Below, one piece after another: positions 26,997 through 39,600 of a stretch of DNA of 64,000 nucleotides. The DNA comes from Hypoxylon rubiginosum (taxonomy: Eukaryota > Ascomycota > Sordariomycetes > Xylariales > Hypoxylaceae), in contig CADCXA010000066.1 in NCBI GenBank assembly GCA_902806565.1, forward strand, positions 1,240,001 to 1,304,000, in the 5' to 3' direction. The notes below the pieces were generated by a model, which saw only the letters and a list, made by a program, of their open reading frames with translations, did not search any database and was not told where the DNA came from. The translations under genes were made by a program, and so were the position numbers. Each line of letters begins with the position of its first letter. The first letter of the stretch is position 1.

Positions 26997-28407
26997 AGTT
27001 ATTTTATCGTTACGGGAGCTTCTCTATTTTCGAATATATGGGGTAGGACAGACTTTAGGTGTGTGCTTAGATCCGACGATTACACTGCGGCTAATATACG
27101 TGCGGCTTCAAGTCTAAGGAGTTGCGACGAAAGTAATAAGAAGGATTGGAAAAAGCGACGATTCTCTTGCAAGCCACACACATCCACCATCTATCATATC
27201 ACGGCGCATTTACCTAACCCACTACTTAGCACACATGCGTCCATACCTACCCTTTTACCTATTCCGGCTGGAGCTTTGCTTAGTATGTAGATTCCCTTTC
27301 GCGACGCATGTATTGCGTCGGAGGAAGAGAAATGAAACGCGGAAGTCGAGCTCGGGGCGAGTCCAGCCATTGGTCGAGAGCCTTAGACACGGTAGATGTA
27401 GTGGTGCTGAAACGATCCTGAGACGACTAAAGAGCGAACATCCCGCTCGGACTTCATTATGCTTACTACTGCTTCTATCACGATCACACTACTATCTACG
27501 AATGAAAAATATAAGGTGTTGCTGGAATCGAAAGTTTGGAGGTGGTCGGATCTAAATAGGAGAATAGTCGGCGTGTGGAATTGATATTTAGGGACCAACC
27601 CGCGCCTCTCAGGAATCCTTCTCTGGTGCCCCTTACATCCTCCAACCACCCGTAGTTGAGGTCCTGTACCGACTCCCAAGTTTCGCAACTAGCAACACCA
27701 CCCAAAGGCCCGGCAAACAGGTTCATCCAAGTTCAAAACCCGGGGTAAACGTCTACGATTACACTTTATTCTTTATTCTTAAAAAAAGGTTCAGACTGTC
27801 TCCTGTAGTGCCAGCCCTAAATCCCGATATCATGGAAACTTCGCGGGGAAACACCCCTCACAGGGCACGATAAGGTTCGAGCCGCTTGCTGCATCTGCAT
27901 TTGCATTTGCATATTCTAGACATTACGTCGACAAGTTACTGTACTTAAAGGTACGGATTATAGGGGTATACCTTTTTTACTTTGATTTAGAAGAATCGAA
28001 GAAGCTGGTATTATGAAGCTGTACACAAAGTTTTTTCCTCTTCCCCATAGTCGCTCAGCTACGTAGACTCAGGTCATAAGAGCGCTCTCTTCTCTTCTCT
28101 CCTTCTTTCTGCTCGGCCGAGTCAAATCCTTCGTGATTAGTTCCCATGCGGATAAAAAATCTCCTGCCTTTGCCTTCCTTTTTTCTTCTTCTTCTCCTAG
28201 TAAGGTACCGGATACCGCTGATAGTCGAGATATACGGGGAAAGTTTCTATTCCTTGAGATGCCGGCTTATGAATGATTCGGGGGAAACGTAATGAAGATG
28301 CCATGCGAATACCTCTAAACTCCGACGACGCCGGCGGCTACAAATCAATTGCCGCATGACCAGTAGGAGATGAAGACCGACGTTCTAGGCCGATCCTATA
28401 TTGGTGC
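26997..28407. other. Intergenic region
   Basis: No gene supported. There is a short TGCATT-type repeat near 27,891-27,917. Small open frames on both strands (for example 27,383-27,688) lack motifs. Confidence 0.45.
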
Positions 28408-29280
28408 TTAGAAGTTAGAGGCTGCGTTCGTTTGCGTCGGCGCGTGGTAACTCTCGAGGGTGCTCTGGAACGGGGTGCGGCCGGTGGTGCTACCAGCGGT
28501 ATCCGACTTCTCTGCAGCTCCGGGTCCGCTAAATCCGTCGCCGTAGCTGACCAGTTCCTCGCTCTCGTCCGGGTTGCGTCGCTTGCTACGTAGCCGCCAG
28601 AACAGCACACCGGCAGCCGCAAGAATGATGGCGCCACCAACACCGACGCAGACACCGATAATCGTATTCTTGACTTGCGGAGTCATGCCAGTATCCGAGT
28701 CGGGTTGGGACGGTACAGTAGTAGGAGTAGTCACGGAAGTACTGGAGGATGAGGTAACGAAGGTCTGGCCAGCCGCGTCGGTAGTAGTAACCACGGTCAC
28801 GAATGTCGAGGTAACAGGTGATACCGTTGTAGCAGCAGATTCGGTCGTCTCATTATTGCCATCGCCTCCCGTAGATGTAGAGGTAGGCGCCGAGGTAGGC
28901 GAGCCACCAGATGTGGTGGTGGGAGGCGTAGTAGTCGGTCCATTGGTACTCGTCGGGGTCGCATCGGTTGATGTCGGGGATGTGTTGTCCGTTGTAGTTG
29001 TGGCCGAGGTGGGAGTCGAGGAAGGTTCCTCGCTGGTGCTAGTGGGAGTCTCCGAAGTCGACGTTTCGACGGCAGTAGTTGACGATGAAGTGGGATCATC
29101 TGCACTGGACGAGGTAGGGTCGGCGGCAGCAGACTCGGATGCGATATCTGTACCAATCGAGATGGTATCTTGCCTCTTGACTTCATGGGCACCGTGATGA
29201 GGACTGAGCCAGGCTACTCCAGTGACCGAGGTCACGGAGAGTGCCACCATCAAGACGTGAACGAGCCGCGTCGAATACAT
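28408..29280 (-). CDS. Ser/Thr-rich single-pass cell-surface protein (Mid2/WSC-like)
   Basis: A single exon of 290 residues, starting at the second ATG (29280, MYSTRLVHVLMV), which opens a clean signal peptide. The in-frame ATG 57 bases upstream would put a second hydrophobic stretch in front. A KRQ site soon after the signal suggests Kex2-type processing. Residues of about 45-200 are almost only Ser, Thr, Pro, Ala and Asp/Glu, so probably heavily O-mannosylated. One transmembrane helix (about 207-230, GVCVGVGGAIILAAAGVLFW) is followed by basic residues (RLRSKRR) and a cytoplasmic tail of about 56 residues. This is the layout of fungal cell-wall stress sensors such as Mid2/Wsc, but no cysteine-rich WSC domain is present and sequence identity is not claimed. 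The long antisense frame here is a codon-bias shadow. Confidence 0.8.
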   Translation of the reverse strand: MYSTRLVHVLMVALSVTSVTGVAWLSPHHGAHEVKRQDTISIGTDIASESAAADPTSSSADDPTSSSTTAVETSTSETPTSTSEEPSSTPTSATTTTDNTSPTSTDATPTSTNGPTTTPPTTTSGGSPTSAPTSTSTGGDGNNETTESAATTVSPVTSTFVTVVTTTDAAGQTFVTSSSSTSVTTPTTVPSQPDSDTGMTPQVKNTIIGVCVGVGGAIILAAAGVLFWRLRSKRRNPDESEELVSYGDGFSGPGAAEKSDTAGSTTGRTPFQSTLESYHAPTQTNAASNF

Positions 29281-32200
29281 GGTGATGGATACGGTCGAGA
29301 AGAAGGGAAAAAGTAAGAGTCGAATGGAGATGTCCACGTTCCTCTACCCCTTTTGAGGTCTTGTTGAGAAGTTTGTTTTGTGACACGTGGGTCAGTAGTG
29401 ACGGGATGGGCCAATCTTAAATCTGAAGCACCATCGACCGAACCTGGATTTGCAAGTCGGACACACGCGACAGATGATTATAGAACGCTATACGTATCGA
29501 AATAAGGGGATCGTGCGACAAGGAGAGCGAGCGTGTAGTGTGGAGGTTAGACTTTAGAAAACCTCACTAAAGTAGGAAAAAATGCAATGATGGATTAAAG
29601 AGAAAGATTAGATGCAATAGGGTTATGATTTGTTTGATCGAATGACGGGAGAGAAACGAATGACCAGGAGTAGGATGTGTGAAGAATCTGACGAAGGCTT
29701 GGTTCTTTGGAAGGGAGAGGGTTAACTGGAGGAAGTATGGTTACATCGGGGTTTTTTTTTCATTAACTTCGTATTTGCACAAAGCTGCATGGAGCGAGGG
29801 TTTTCGCATAATTTTTAATCAAAGACCCAATCATAGATCATCAAAGGTAAGGGGCGAGTGGGGCCACTTGGCGGGGCCCGTCTCTTAGACAACTGCCCAC
29901 CACTGTAGGCCTGGTGTGATACCTAAAGAGTTGTACCTTTGTAGGTCTCACGATTTGCAAGTCACCATATCAGTCATTCTATCACCTTGAACACATGCTG
30001 TTAAACAGCACCTTTATCTGAGGTATTATCATTATCATTATTGTATTCATGCTTGAGATTCGAGCATTAAAAATGTATGAATGCTATTATGTTCATATGT
30101 TTCTACATCGAGGTACGGTTTACCCCCAAGTACCGAATTTAGGGGATGATGCGCGCTTGCAAGCCAACAAGATCACCAGACTAAAAATAGAGCCCATCTT
30201 TGTGATCACCATAACGTTTTTTCCCTCTACAGAATTACCTAACTTTCATATAGGGTAGGTAACAATGCAAATAAGCAGATAAGTAACTTGATGCTCTCTT
30301 CCTCCGCAATCTGGTTGCCTCAAAACGCTGCGGGTATTCTCATGGGAAAACCCACCCTTTCGTTGGTATGCCCACGAATCTCCTAGCCGTATTTCGCTCG
30401 TTCGCCCGCGATCATCAGGGTCCACGGATCTGACAGGGAGGATGACTTGCCCGAATTTGATGCCGAACGGCCAAGCCACACAGCCACGATAGGCCACTAT
30501 GCCCGCTGAGGGAAGACACGCTTTGAACTGCCAAAAGGTGCGAGCAAGCAATAACGTCAGCAGTTGGCCGATCGAACAACGTTGCATACATGCCGCCAGA
30601 ACAAGAATAATGACGGGTGCTGTCATAGGTCCACGGTTCGATTCTCAACAATCAAGTTTGGTCAAACGACAACCACTAACCACTCGGTATCGCGTATGTG
30701 TATGAGACAATTGTGTGTTTCCCCATGACGATTTGCCCGAGACAGCTTGCGGCCGAATCTATCGGTCACACGGGGTCATATTGCGAAACGTCGTTCCCGC
30801 CGTATTTTACCGCTGGGATTGCCCCGTGCCGCTATCTACTCGCAACAGATGGGATTCTGATTGTTGCGAGTGCTACAACACTTTCCCGTTGCAGCGGCGC
30901 CGTTATATCCAGCCTACCTCTTAACCTACCTACCTAACCTACCTAACCTAGATAGGCTATTCGGTCTATGTATTTGATGTTTAACGTTGCGCTGTTGTGA
31001 GCTTAGTCAGAGCTCAGAGGATTTGATGCCATCCTACGTACCTAAGCCCTTCCCTTGAAGGAAAATTCTGTTGGACCGCAGCCGAGAGACCGCGAGCTGG
31101 CGGGTATTAAATGTTTGGTTGGGGCGGGAGTGGCTTGATCAGATCGGTGGTGTCGTGTGTCTTTCCGGGAAGACCTCGCGGGCTTTGCCGGTGGTCTGGC
31201 CTGCCAGCCCGAGCGTGGAATCCGAGCTGGTTTTATCTACCCTCCGCCCATCTTCAGCCGCATAACATGCGTCTAGCCTTGGAGAAGAATGAGGCTAGAT
31301 GCTAAAGTGTTTCTTTAGTTTGAGACTGTCTTGTCTTTGAGTCGGTGCCACCTCTATTTTTAGATTAAAGCTTTTATCTCCCTTTTTCTTCCCTTCTGAT
31401 TTCTTCAGCCAGTACTGTCAGCTAGCATTAGGTCATCGAAAGGAAGCATTATAACATTATCTCTCATTCTTGAGACTATCCAGTGATTTTAGGCAGAGCG
31501 ACACCGAGATTATGGCCTCCTTTATTCTGTTGATCAGATCTCTAGATACAGTCCTTTGCATCTGAAGATATGCGTGTCAATCATGAGGCTTCTGGATTTG
31601 CTTATTGAATCCGTTCGAGTACTGGTTGGTGGCGGGAACACTGGTAGACTCTTGAAAGCTACCTTGTAGATCGGGCAGCACCGCTAAGCAACAATAGCCA
31701 TCGAGCGCAATGCTTCAAGAGCTTCATCATATACATTATGCTCTTTACACGTCATAGGAGGGCTACTGACCAAGGCCTTAAGCTGGGTCGTTAGGTGATG
31801 TGTCAGTAAAATGAGACACAGCTTTGCTATTGTATCATGCCTTTATAGTAGGTCGAGTTTTCCCCCAGCCGAAAAGAAAGAAAGAAATGCTTCATCAGCA
31901 AGTAAGGTTGTGTCATGGACTGACAAGGCCAAACCGGAGTCGTATATTTGATAGACTACTTAGAGACGAAATGCCTTGCTTTTCTCGACCTTCAGTCGCT
32001 ATTGTGCAGCGTTGGCGAGGTAGATTAGTATGAAGTGATGCTTTCCTCACGGGATTTCAACCTCATATATCATCACTTATCTATGCAGCCAGCGTAGACG
32101 ATTAAAGTCAATTGCAGGCACAAATCTTGAAGAATTCCTAACCTTAAATATCCCGCTAGGCGTTGTAACAATATTATAGCGCCTATAGACGAAGATTTTT

Positions 32201-33615
32201 GTGGTGTTATGTCTGGTTGGATCGATTACTTAGAGATATCGTTGTCTATTGCGCCGAGAAAAGACTCGCCATTGGGTGGCATGTTCCTGCCACAATCTTT
32301 GAAAGGTCGTGAAAAGGGGACAGAACTAAAACACTGCCCTGAAAACCTTGGGCCACTCTAGTGCCCGAGTCTGATGTAGTGTGTAGCTGTCGCGTGGCTT
32401 GAAACCCTCTTAAGTGGAAAAGTAATAGGTCCCAAGTAGATGGGCCTATCCGGTTCTGATCTCGTTGCGCATCTCCAAGTCACCGGAAGGCACTGCGTAG
32501 GCATATAGGCATATATACGTGTTGTGTTTACTTGTCATATATGTACAATGCGATCAACATATGTAGCTGAATTGTATATATTGCTGGAGCTCTTCATGAC
32601 TGTGCGCATAGAACAAGTACCTGATCATGAAGATGAGATGAGCTTGCGTCATCGTACGACGATTTAGGTTTGCGTCTTCTTGTACTTAAAATGTGTACCT
32701 GGAAGTTTGGTAGATTCAGGTCCAAGAAGAACAAAAAGGGGTATATAGAGGGTGCTGGAATTACTGGAATTTTCTAGCCTTGACTATGAACTCTGCCAAC
32801 GTACCAAAAGTGATACTATTAAAAATGACAGCGGAATACCTAAGCGAACTAAAGAGGTGGCAGAGATGGCAGAAGTGGCAGGAGTGGATAATTCAGGGCG
32901 ACGGGAAAAGGTCCATTTAATTAGGTCGAGGGGAGGTACTATGCGGAACCCACACGCAAGGTAATAGGTTGTTAGGAGTGACTTGGCCCCACGTCTCTTT
33001 CGAGGCCAGGTTCCCACCAAAGTCATATCCCAGCCAGAAGTATTTCCCATCTGGACCAATTTAGCACTAGGCTAGATGTAATAGCAATTTCCATGAACAA
33101 GCAATCCTAGACAATTTGTGAACAAGTTGGGTTTTTTCTCGCAACCAAGGGGGTCACCAGCCAGCTCGCAGAACCTCTTCGTCCGAAGCTCTCCATCGCG
33201 TCTTTACTTCTCGAATCCATCCTGTACAGCACTCCTTCTTGGATTCATCGCGGTCAGCCAAAGGCAAAAGCGAAGCCGATGGAGAGTTGCGTCTTACCAT
33301 TCTTTTAATTTTCTCCTTTTTACTCTTTTTTCTTCCCGATCGCCTCGGTGAGCCAGCCCTCTTTTTTTCCGACCCGAACGCGTCGCGACAATACCTACCC
33401 ACGCTGCCACGCTGTCAACCACTGTAACTCTACCCCTTAGTTGACCCACGACCGATTCTTAGTAGTATCATTGGGCATTGGGCAGCGAACGAGGCGTGCG
33501 ATAAACGCGAGAGTAACTGTGGAGATCTAGCAGCAGGCGATTCGTACTTCGTCTGCGCTGATCTCGTCGTGGTACGTCTTTGGTCTTGGAACCCTATGAT
33601 ATCTTGTCTTGAATT
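29281..33615. other. Intergenic region with TAGGT repeats
   Basis: About 4.3 kb without a supportable gene. It contains the AACCTACCT-type tandem at 30913-30950 and many stop codons. The 126-codon frame at 30246-30626 (minus) begins with a hydrophobic stretch but has no motif or splice support. Confidence 0.4.
30913..30950. repeat. AACCTACCT short tandem array
   Basis: About four AACCTACC/CCTACCTAA units in a row, ending in CCTAGATAGG. It is the longest local array of the dispersed TAGGTAGG motif family. It resembles a degenerate telomere-like repeat, but the unit is not TTAGGG. Confidence 0.65.
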
Positions 33616-36600
33616 TTGCACCAACGAACGTCAGGGCTAATTCTATATCACGACCAAAGCCTATTAAAGACGTATTCTTCAACCTCGTTAACTCCTCCCC
33701 GTGCCTCTGCACGGGACGGCACTGGAGCTTTACCCTCTCACTCCAATTCGACGAGGTCATCTTCCGTTTCGAGTGCGTCAACTGTTGACGGTGGGGGGTC
33801 ATCGCCGATACTCCCATCGCTCCCTACTCCAAAGCTACCCGGCCGCGCATCCGAATATCTTCGGACGCCACCATCTAATCGTAGTACCGAAGAAGACAGG
33901 CAATACGTCACGGCGAGCTGGGGCTCTCCGTATCCGAACGCCGATAGCGAGCACTTTCGTCGTTTGAGCTTCAGTAGCGAGACTTCGGAAGAATCCCCGC
34001 TGCATCAGCTTGAGATCAGTACTCCCTTCTTGCGTCCGGCTCCGTTCAGCGCAACAACCGAACCGGAACCCCCTTCATCCTCTTTATCTGGGAGTGCCGC
34101 TGTGCTTGCGAACCGTGCCCGGCGTCCCCTTCGTGGTATCACAGAGGATTGGATCCGCCAACATACCACGAACGACTTGGCTTCCGAGCACCGTCTCTGG
34201 CTCAGTGACGGAACTGACGATAGTGAGCACTCTTCACTGAGAAGCTCTGTTTCGGGCGACGAAGCGAGTTGGTTAGAAGAGGCTGACCCGAGAACCCCGC
34301 GAGCTACTTTGCATCCGGCTCAAGCTTCTATCAAGGCGTCTCGGCATCCAAGGAAGCGTTCCAGTAACGAAACCTTGAAGCAAGCCGTTCTTAACCGACG
34401 TGTCGCTAGTAAAACCGCAAGTATGGATGCGCTTGATGTGGATAGGGGCGGCCAAGATGCTGCTAGCATTCATACGATAGAATCTGTCTCCGAGGCAGCA
34501 CCAAGGGCAGATACTCCTAGGAGTGATCAACCAAGTCCCAACGGGTCAATTCCTGTTGCCCACGGCCAAGCTCCGTCTACCCCTGTAAAGCATGTTAAGC
34601 CAGTCGCAGGACATACCCCCCGGCCGAAGAAGAAAGTGCCATGGAGAGGAAAGAATATTTTCGTGAACCTGCCGTGGGATGAGGAGAGGGGCCAGCCTGG
34701 CGAGGGACCAATTCCTCTCGGCGCAGCGGATGTGAAGGCAATGTTTCGATCTTGGGAAGAGCTAGGATATAACGTTCGCGGGTTCGACTTGGAAGGACAT
34801 GCGCTAGATCTACTCGAGAACTACTCCCAAAGTAGAGGCGAATGGCCTCATCCGGAAGATATTACGAACGAACGATCCCAGCATAGGTACCAGGTGACTC
34901 TTCCAGATCTAAACGGTATGTCTTCTTCGAAGTGTCTGATGTGAGTTTGCTAATTCTGTTGTAGCGTGGAAGAACTATGTCGATGAGGTGAATGAAGCTA
35001 AGCTTAGGGCACTTGGTGTTTCTTTTGGCGACGACGAGCCTGTACCTCCGCCCTCTATCTCTCCCGGTGTGTCGAATATGAGCCGGCAGGCTTCGAATCA
35101 ATACCCCCCCTCGTTGCCGTTCTCGCCCCCTATCCCGCCTTCATCAGCGGCTAGTAATGGACAGCAAGCATTCCCCTTTCCACCTCCTTTCCTATCCGGA
35201 CAGGGGTCGTCTGCTACACAAAGTCCTGGACTGCCTTCTGCCACCTCTCCGGCATCTTTCCGTGGCCCGCCATTACCTGGCAAGTTCAACCCTCGCGCGT
35301 CAATCTCGATCTCACCACACGAGCTTCCCTTCCACTTTTCCGGTCAGGGTTCGCCCCATCCCTGGTCTCCGCAAATGCTGCTACAGCAACAGCTGGGCCG
35401 CAGTGGCTCGCCTTCTGTTCTCAATTTGAACTCTCTGGTTTCGCCGAATTCGCCCTTCCAGCGCGATGGTATCAATTCGCCAGTTGGTATGCATCAAAGA
35501 CACCAGTCCCTGCAGTATCCAATGCTTCCCCATCAGCATCTTCAGAGATCAGACTCAGCTAGAGCATCCCCTCGGCTACAGGAACTTCGTGAGGTCGAAG
35601 AGGAAACTCAGAGCAATCCGTATGAAGATAAGAGTCCATCCAAGACTCCGGAGCCTAGTCAGTTTATACGACACAACGCGAGCGCTAGCCTTCAAAAGGA
35701 GATCGATGACGCCGAGTATCACCTGGAAGAACAATTCCGATCTCAGTTGGAGCACGAAGATTACAGCCCGCATAACGAATCCGAAAAGATCGAAGCAGAC
35801 AAGCATACCGAAACTGAGGTGCCTCCTGCCTCTCATACTAGGGGACCTTCCGTGCACTTCGGCAACTTCGGCACTGATTCTGATGAAGGACCGAAACTTC
35901 ACCACCCACAGCCTCACAGCCGCGGCCATTCACTCTCTCAAGCAGCGTTCTATGATAGCGAGGCGCGGGGGAGTACTGAGGAGGGGAGCTTCAAGAAACG
36001 GCGGCCTACTGATCTTGATCTGCAAAACGGCGACAACTCGTATGAGATTGAGACAAACCCAAGCAACCTGGGCACTCCTGTCCAAGCTTTCGATTTGGTG
36101 AACCAACTACACCAACGGTCATTCTCGACTACCAGCAATCCTTGGGCAGACGCACAGCCGCTCCCCGACAGTAAATCATCTTCGCGTCGTCATAGCCATG
36201 CTAGCAAGCCTTCGCTTTCTAAGCTCAACGCTGCAGCGGCTGAATTCAAATTCAACCCTACTAGCACTTTTACACCCAGCCAATTCGTCTTCGGCAACAA
36301 TAATAGCCAGCCGAGTAGTTACCAACCGGCTCCATTCCAGGCTCCTTCGTTCACACCAAACCCTCGATCTGCAACGTCAAGCCATTTCAGCATGCATTCG
36401 GCATCGTCATCATCTAAGCTTAAGATAAGCGCATCGGCACCAGCATTTTCTCCCCGCAAGGGAGAATTCAGTTTTTCATCGTCTGGACCAAAGTTCAATC
36501 CGGATGCTCCTGCTTTCCAGCCTATGCATTCTTTTGCCTCCTCGGTCACTAGTGCAGGTGCTTCTGGTAACGAGAATACTGAAAACCGCCCGGGTAGTAT

Positions 36601-39600
36601 ATTCGGAAAGATAGATCTGAATGTTTCAGAGATTGCCATGCCCGACATGAGTTCAAAGGCAGTTCCCATTGTGCGTCCGTCCAGCCGACAGTCACCTGCT
36701 CCCGGCCCGGCTACCGATGAAGATCAGGATCGCCGCCTGCCGGACGCTAGTCGGACGAAGAAGAAGTTCAGAGAAAGCAACGATGATGGTGATGAAGTTC
36801 CCTTGTTCGCCGAGCCTACGCCAGAGCCGGAAGCTGTACCGCAAGTGCAATCAGACTGGACTGCTTCGGAAGCGGTAGTATCTGAAAAGGAGGATGTTCT
36901 TGCTGATGAAATCCTGCCCACCCATGAGCGGGACGAGGAAGACGAGAGCGCCCACCTTGGCGACACAACGTTCGCGTCTACCATTCTGTCGGAATCTACA
37001 GACGGGAAGTTGCAGTCCGAATCGAATGATACGAAGACAACTACGAGCCCATCAGCGACTTCCCCCGACCAAGAAAAAGCTAGTTGGAGACCTTTCGAAT
37101 TCAACAGCGAGTCGGAAATTCAGGACTTCAATATTGCCAGGCCATTCGGAGACGACGAACCGTTTACGAAGCAACACAAGAAAAGCTTATCTGCTACTGC
37201 TAGACCCTTTGTGCCGAGTAGCTTTATGCTCGGTGCTGATAATTCTGTCGCTCCTGAGACGCAACCAGCACAGATGACTGAAACGGAAGATGAGCTGGAA
37301 GATGACCGTGCTGGCTCTCCGACTCCCGGACCAGACTTCAAACCTACGGCAGAAGTTGAAGCAGAACCAGTCTCTTTGGCTCAGTCTGCACCTTCTCCTG
37401 AAATTGTTCCTGCCCTACCTGCACGCGGCCTGGGCTACTCGCGGTTCGCATCGCCCCCGCCTGCTCCTCGGGGTTTGAAGGCATCGAGATTTGCATCTAC
37501 ACCGTCCCCTCCAAAGTCTGCTGGCCTCTCTCCCACCCGGCCTGCCGCTTCGCCATCTCCAGCATCGGAGGATAGAGCTTCGCAGCTTCCCCTTGAGAAC
37601 ACGAATGAACAATCTAGCGAAGTACCAGAGCTGCACAGCTTTGAGCCTTTGCCGGTTAGTCCACCATCGGAAACTGCTACCCAACCTCAGGAGGATGTTA
37701 CTCGTGAGCTCACTTTCGAGGAAATCGATGCAGTCATGCAGCATCTTGACCATGACCCTAAAATGGGCGTCAACAGGACTGTGGAATCTCCTAAGTGGCA
37801 TCAGCCCAGCCCTGAGCGCAATGCTCCAGTTGCTACTACCACGAATTCGCCACTTGTAAACCTGCCGCCCCAGATTCCTTTCCGAAGTGACGCGCCAAGC
37901 CCAAGTCCTCAACAGTACCTTAGCTTGCCTCAGCAAATTACAGTCCCGAGACCTTCCACGGAATTGGAGGATCCCTTCGTTGACCCCCCGCAGAGTGCTA
38001 TCTCTCAATCGTTCGACGGGCCAGTACATAGACTCAATGTGGGAGAGAGCCTTCCGGAAAGTGAATGGGATGATGCATTTAGCGCCAGCGAACAGGAAAA
38101 ACTTGAGCAGCGTGTTCAGTACTTCGATGGCCACGTCAATGACTTGGTTGGCAGCCTGTTGGCTTCTAGACTTGATCCTCTTGAGAAGACATTGGGCACT
38201 ATACAGCACGTCTTAGGTGGTTTGACTCGTAGGACACCATCTAGCCGACGCGACAGACGCAGTGTCTCCGCTGAGATGCAAGAAAGCGACGCAGACGACG
38301 AAGATGACGAAGCGCCTATCCGTCGGTCCACGAGCCCTAAGAGGGACAAGAAAATGGAACAAATCCGGATTGCTGTCGTGGATGCTCTAAATCAGCAGCA
38401 TACTATGCGCGCTCTCGAAGCCGCTCAGCTCGAGTCGTTTGACGAGCGTCCTAGCAAGGATGACGTAGCTGTCTTACAAGCGCTGGAGCAAATGAAAGAG
38501 GAGCTGAGTCAATCTTTACGATTAGACTTCCGTGGTGAAGACCTTAGGAACATCGTAGAAGAGGCCGTTGAGCGTCGCATGCCTCCAACTCCCCAGCCGG
38601 TGATTAAAGACGACGACGAAGCGAACAATAAGCTATCCGAGATGCAATCGAAGATCCTCGAGCTTGAGCAGCGACTACATGTTGAAGAAGGTAGAACCGA
38701 AAATGAGCACTCGAGAGTCCTTGAGCTCGAAGACCGACTTAGAGCCGAGGAAGCTAGGGGCGAAAACGAGACTACAATCAGGCGTGGTGCCGAAGACCGT
38801 GCTGCTGAACTTCGGCGACAGCTGGAACAAGCGGAGACAAAGGTGGAAGTCGAGATCATGAATCGCAGCATCTTTGACCAGAGGATCCACGATCTCGAGG
38901 AGCGACTTAGAATCCAAGAAAATAAGACTGAAGTGGAGATATCAGGTCGCCGGGAAGCCGAAGATAGGCTCTCAGAGATCCAACGTCTCCTTCGTATTTC
39001 TTCCGAGGAAGAAGATCGCCTGCGAGCTGTACTCGACGAGCGCGACCAGAAGATCAGGAATGTTGAACAGTCTTCTGGAAAGACCTCGATGCGTCTCGCT
39101 CTCCTTGAAGCAGCACAAGCGAACGGGGAACAGACCCAAGCAGAACTCAAGAATCGTCTTAACATTGCTGAGGTCGAACTCCGCGACGCCAGCCAAGAGG
39201 CGCGACACTGGCGTTCCGAGGCTGAGCACGCAAGGGAATCGGCGCATCGACAAGCTGACGATCTTGTTGAAGCCGTGAATGAGAGCAAGCACCTGCACAA
39301 GCTCATTGACACGCTTGGTGTCCAGCTCGAAGAGAACGAACGAATTAGAGATAACTGGCGGGCTAAGTTTGTGTCTCTGCAAGACGACATGGCTCATGCT
39401 GCTCGCGAAATTACCGAGGAGAATTCTCGACGCTCCAAGAAAGAGCAAACCCTCATTGCACGACAGGAAGTGCTGGATGCTAGGCTTCAAGCTGAAGCCC
39501 GAACTCGTGAACGTCTCGAAACTGAAATTGAAAGACTGGAGAACGGTGAACGGGCGGGTCTGCGGGCTGTTGGTGAATGCAACCGTCTTGAAGCTTTACT

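Noticed and set aside
27860..27900. Possible tRNA suggested by GGTTCGAGCC
   Set aside because: No pairing acceptor or anticodon stem could be built around it.
28574..29197. 207-codon plus-strand open frame antisense to the Ser/Thr-rich gene
   Set aside because: It is a shadow of ACN/TCN codons in the opposite gene. It encodes only Val/Glu/Asp-rich sequence and has no motif.
30246..30626. 126-codon minus-strand frame with hydrophobic start
   Set aside because: No cleavage-site pattern, no conserved motif and no splice-consistent neighbours.
30600..30660. Possible tRNA suggested by GGTTCGATTCT
   Set aside because: The T stem does not pair, and no A box lies at a suitable distance.
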